From the NCBI GenBank assembly GCA_033239525.1, contig BSYO01000009.1, forward strand, positions 16,885,299-16,949,298: a stretch of DNA of 64,000 nt, read 5' to 3'. A program made the translations under genes and the position numbers. This DNA comes from Nepenthes gracilis (taxonomy: Eukaryota > Streptophyta > Magnoliopsida > Caryophyllales > Nepenthaceae). The notes below the pieces were generated by a model that worked only from the letters and a program-made list of their open reading frames with translations, made no database searches and was not told the DNA's origin. Positions 60,729 to 64,000 of this stretch are shown piece after piece. Numbering within the stretch: position 1 is the stretch's first letter; each line of letters opens with the position of its first letter.

Positions 60729-61749
60729 GAAAATATATTTTTTCGATAATAATTGATTATTTTCTAATTTTAAATAAAAAGGGTCTCCCATAATGGCATC
60801 CATCTAAAAAGCTAACAATTTAAATTTAGATAATTAATGAAAATAAAAATATCAAAAATATTTTTTACACTTATTATTATTCGTATATCTAGATCTATCA
60901 TGAACATTAGGTAACAAGTAGGTAAAAATTCAAAATTAGGCCACTACTTTACTTTTCTTTTTAGAGCTTAAAGGGCACGACAATGGGAACTGTTGCATAA
61001 AAAATAATCACGTGGGGTGCTCAGTGGTGTTATGGATGAATCTTTGCCTATATATTGTTCATAAGAACTCATAGATATTTGGAAGCACTTAGGCATTGAC
61101 AATAATGTGACAGACGTGTGCACCAACTCGTAAGGTGTTTGAGATAGTCCTGCAGAAGCAGCCAAAATTATTTGGAAGCACTTAGACACTGACATTGATG
61201 CGACAGATGTGTGCACCAATTTGCGAAGTGTTCGAGGCAGTTTTGCGAAAGCACCCGAGATAATTTGCGGAGTTATTCAAGATGATTTCCAACAATTACT
61301 CTAAAAGACAAGAAAGTTAATAAAAACCCTTTCAAAAAATTAAATAGAAGAGCTATTTGATTAAGTTATGTCCAATAATTTTAGCTATGGGGAGAGAGTG
61401 ACCGACATAACAAAATTTTTATTAAATCTTAACCAAATAATTTGGTATATTGTGTTACATAAAAGTCAATTTTTTATATTCAAAATTTTATCATATGAAA
61501 ATCAAATGTAAAAATTAAATTAAGAATATTTACTAATATTTTATAATTGAAATAGTTCTAATTGCTTAAACTTCTACAAAAATTATTTACTTGTTTAAAT
61601 TTTTTAAATTTTAATATCTTTTAATGATGGTGTATAATTAAAATATTAGACTTAGAGATTCAAATAAAGTGTTACACTTATATATAGATAATTTTTATTA
61701 AATTATCTATAGAATGGTTATCAGGAGAAGGCTCGGCAAGCATATCCTA
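60729..61749. other. Intergenic DNA upstream of the LEA gene
   Basis: AT-rich with no supported gene. It contains the 93-bp tandem repeat listed separately. Confidence 0.55.
61076..61261. repeat. Tandem duplication, 93-bp unit
   Basis: Two adjacent copies (61076-61168 and 61169-61261) share tatttggaagcacttag and gtgtgcaccaa and have about 20% mismatches. The unit is a multiple of three and stays open on the minus strand as a 31-residue repeat (LVHTSV...KCFQI), but no larger gene is visible. Confidence 0.85.
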
Positions 61750-61953
61750 CACGTGGAGGATTTTTTTAGACAGCAGCCACGTGTGAGGATTTAGGGCACG
61801 TGGCGAAATCCGATGCTGACAAAATTATCATATTTTTTTTTAATAGTATTAAAAAAAGTTTTCTGCTCTTAGCTAGTTATCTCCATCGTAGCATGCCTTT
61901 AAGCAACGTGTCATCTCCACGTGTCTTCCACGTAGGCCACTCTTCGACGTGTC
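61750..61953 (+). promoter_or_regulatory. ABRE/G-box cluster upstream of the LEA gene
   Basis: Seven ACGT cores lie within 204 bp: CACGTG at 61750, 61778, 61797 and 61918, plus aacgtg at 61905, acgt at 61930 and acgtg at 61947. They sit 230-430 bp upstream of the LEA start codon. Such motifs bind bZIP factors of the ABI5/ABF type, so abscisic-acid, seed-maturation or drought induction is expected. A TATA-like tattata lies near 62,042. Confidence 0.82.
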
Positions 61954-62180
61954 AATTCTGCAAACTCCTTCAACCACGTAATCATAAGAGCCCCAGGGAT
62001 TTCAATTACTTCTTGTTCGACTCTTTCCCGTTCCACTAAACTATTATACCTTAAGCAGCTGCGAGCAGAGAAATTTAGCGACTGGATATTTTGCAGTAAC
62101 CCGCAGAAAATTTGATACCTTTTGGGATTGTTCTCATTGCAGTGAGGCCGCGTTTGGTGGGGTTCTGAGAATTAGCGGTA

Positions 62181-64000
62181 ATGGCGAGCAGGCAGACGAA
62201 AGAGGAAAGAGCAGAGGAGGCTGCGAGATACGCAGCGGAGGAGCTAAGGGCGGAGCGTGAAGAGAGAGAGGCAGAGCAACAGCAACAGCAGTGGCGGAGG
62301 GAAGAGAGGGAGGAAGCTCATCCGGAGCAGAGGCCTGGTGTTCTGGACACGCTTACCGAGGTACCGTCTGCTCTGCTGAAGGTTGTCAAGGAAGTCGTGG
62401 TCGGAAAAACTGACGACGCCGCTGAGATGACGAAGGAAGGCACGGAGGACATCTCGGAGAATTTGATGGAGTACAAGGATTCGGCAGGGGAGGGGGGAAG
62501 AGAACATAGCGATTCGGCGGCGGAGAAGGGAAGAGAGACTACGGAATCGGCGAAGGGGAAGATGGAGGAATACAAGGATTATGCCGCTCAGAAGGCGAAA
62601 GAGGCGGCAGAGAAGTCTAGGGAAGAGACGGATTCCACCACGGAGAAGGCGGCTGAGAAGGCGAGGGAGGCTGTGGAGAAGGCCAGGGAGACGAAGGATT
62701 CGACGTTGCGGAAGATGGAAGGGTATGGGGATTACGCAGCGCAGAAGGCGGAGGAGGCCGCAGACGCCACAATGGGAAAAGCAGGGGAGTACAAGGATTA
62801 CGCGGCGGAGAAGGCGAGAGAAACCAAGGATAAAACAATGGAGAAGGCGGGAGAGTACAAGGATTATGCTGCGGATAAGGCGAAGCAGGCTAAGGACACA
62901 ACAATGGAAAAAGCAGGGGATTATAAAGACTACACCGCTGTAAAAGCGAAGGAAACCAAGGATAAAACAACGGAGAAAGCAGGGGAATATAGGGATTATG
63001 CTGTGGATAAGGCTAAGCAGGCTAAGGACACCACCGCGGAGAAGGCAGCGGAGGGGAAGGCTACAGCGGTCGGGAAGTTGTCCGAGCTAAAAGATTCAGC
63101 CGCGGAGGTCGCGAAGAAGGCGATGGAGTTCCTGTCGGGGAAGAAAGAAGAGACTAAGGAGGGGGCGGCGGAGACCACTGAAGCCGCCAAGGAGAAGGTT
63201 GCAGAGACGAAAGAGGAGGCAAAGGAGAAGGCAGGGGAGACGAAAGCCGCCGAGAAGGAGAAGGCGGCGGAGACGGCAGAGGCGGCCAAGGTTAGTCGTC
63301 TCTAGTCCTCTGTCCATGCATGCTTTTGGAAATTTTCAGAATCCTTAAAGGTGTTGCCTTTTAAGTAAATTTGAAATGTTTTCTCCCCTGTACGGTATTG
63401 TATGATGTTTTCTTCGTTTTAGGAAACAAAAATATTGTATGATTTGAGATAGTTGCAATACAAAAATTTTTCCAGAAAATTTCCGTGGAAGTTCTTTGGT
63501 CGTATTCTGAATTGAACGTGAATTCTGGGCTTTTTTTTTTTTTTTAATTTCCGATTGTGCCAGAAAATTTCATCATCTCAAAACGTTAGGAACAAATTAG
63601 CCAAATTTTCTGGGTGTTTCAGAATTCTGAATTGCGGAAATTAGTTTAATACTGGAAAGTGGGACGTGTTGAAATCTCCAACCTTATGAATTGGCTTCAC
63701 ATTTTCAAAGTTTTGGCTTTCGGCTGTTTTTTTCGATCATGCAAATCAATCGTTAAATTTAACAACAGTTAACAAATCATGTTCATTCGTTCAGGAAAGT
63801 CTAGAGGAAACAAAGGGAAAAGCGGGGGAGAAGATGGAGGAGTCGAGACCCGAAGGAGATGAATACGACGACGTCGCGGCGCCGGAGAGAGCATCCGCCG
63901 ACAGAGCGGACACCGAAGCAGACATGTTCTCTCCCTCTCTTTCACTCTCTCTACAGATCGCTGTGCCATTCGATTCTGCTGTTGTCATCTGTGTGATTGG
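62181..64000 (+). CDS. Late embryogenesis abundant protein, LEA_4 type (3' end beyond right edge)
   Basis: Exon 1 is 62181-63290 (370 codons) with donor gttagt; exon 2 starts at 63795 after ttcag and stays open to the window edge. The protein begins MASRQTKEERAEEAARYAAE, is rich in Lys, Glu, Ala and Thr, and has no membrane segment or catalytic motif. Between about residues 195 and 290 it shows 22-residue repeats of the form KAGEYKDYAAxKAxxxKDxT, each two 11-mers, the mark of LEA group 3 (LEA_4). Such proteins are disordered in solution and become amphipathic helices on drying, protecting membranes and enzymes in seeds and stressed tissue. The upstream ABRE cluster agrees. Exon 2 adds an acidic tail (EGDEYDDVAAPERAS); whether it ends with the hydrophobic run near 63,925-63,990 or is spliced before it cannot be told here. 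Confidence 0.92.
62760..63050 (+). repeat. 66-bp coding repeat in LEA exon 1
   Basis: Four to five in-frame units of about 66 bp encode 22 residues each (aaggattaygc...aarac-type words recur). They arose by tandem duplication within the coding exon. Confidence 0.85.
63291..63794 (+). other. LEA gene intron 1
   Basis: The 504-bp AT-rich intron runs from gttagt to ttcag and falls between codons (phase 0). Nothing else is recognised in it. Confidence 0.85.

Noticed and set aside
62244..63317. Several long ORFs antisense or out of frame in the LEA exon
   Set aside because: They are shadows of the biased codon composition of the repeat-rich LEA reading frame, which has the recognisable protein.

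Overview
The window is nuclear DNA from a flowering plant, most likely a dicot-like (non-grass) lineage with a moderately repeat-rich genome. Three spliced genes with plant-type GT-AG introns sit in AT-rich DNA packed with LTR retrotransposons, solo LTRs and MITE-like elements. The species cannot be named from sequence alone.

Left third (1-19,055, minus strand): most of a UPL7-type HECT ubiquitin ligase gene. Ten exons are visible. The last coding part, with the catalytic cysteine, lies beyond the left edge. Intron 2 (7.2 kb) carries a 5.36-kb Ty3/Gypsy element of Tat type (element A) with gag and an antisense ORF but no recognisable pol.

Middle (19.1-38.5 kb): gene-free and very AT-rich. 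It holds solo LTRs at 26,573-27,193, about 34,234-34,865 and 36,642-37,490 (the last with a perfect target-site duplication), a stack of degraded long LTRs (about 27.2-31.3 kb), a 2.09-kb element with about 230-bp terminal inverted repeats (31,433-33,519), microsatellites and minisatellites.

38,782-53,305, plus strand: a complete four-exon GT47 exostosin-family glycosyltransferase gene, predicted 559 aa. Its 11.5-kb intron 2 contains a nearly full-length but degenerate Tat-type Gypsy element of 10.69 kb (element B, minus strand; gag-PR-RT-RNaseH-INT). Next to its 3' LTR is a plus-strand antisense ORF with its own poly(A) signal.

54.0-60.7 kb: a third Tat-type element (element C), broken by a 2,939-bp solo LTR of another family (element D) inserted in gag with a perfect 5-bp target duplication. 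A deletion joins RT directly to a truncated 3' LTR.

62,181 to the right edge, plus strand: a LEA_4-type late embryogenesis abundant gene with 22-residue repeats, preceded by seven ACGT-core (ABRE/G-box) motifs within 200 bp.

The three host genes are functionally unrelated. The strongest recurring theme is the Tat-type retrotransposon family with an antisense ORF. In both host introns the element lies antisense to the gene, so its antisense ORF points the same way as host transcription.
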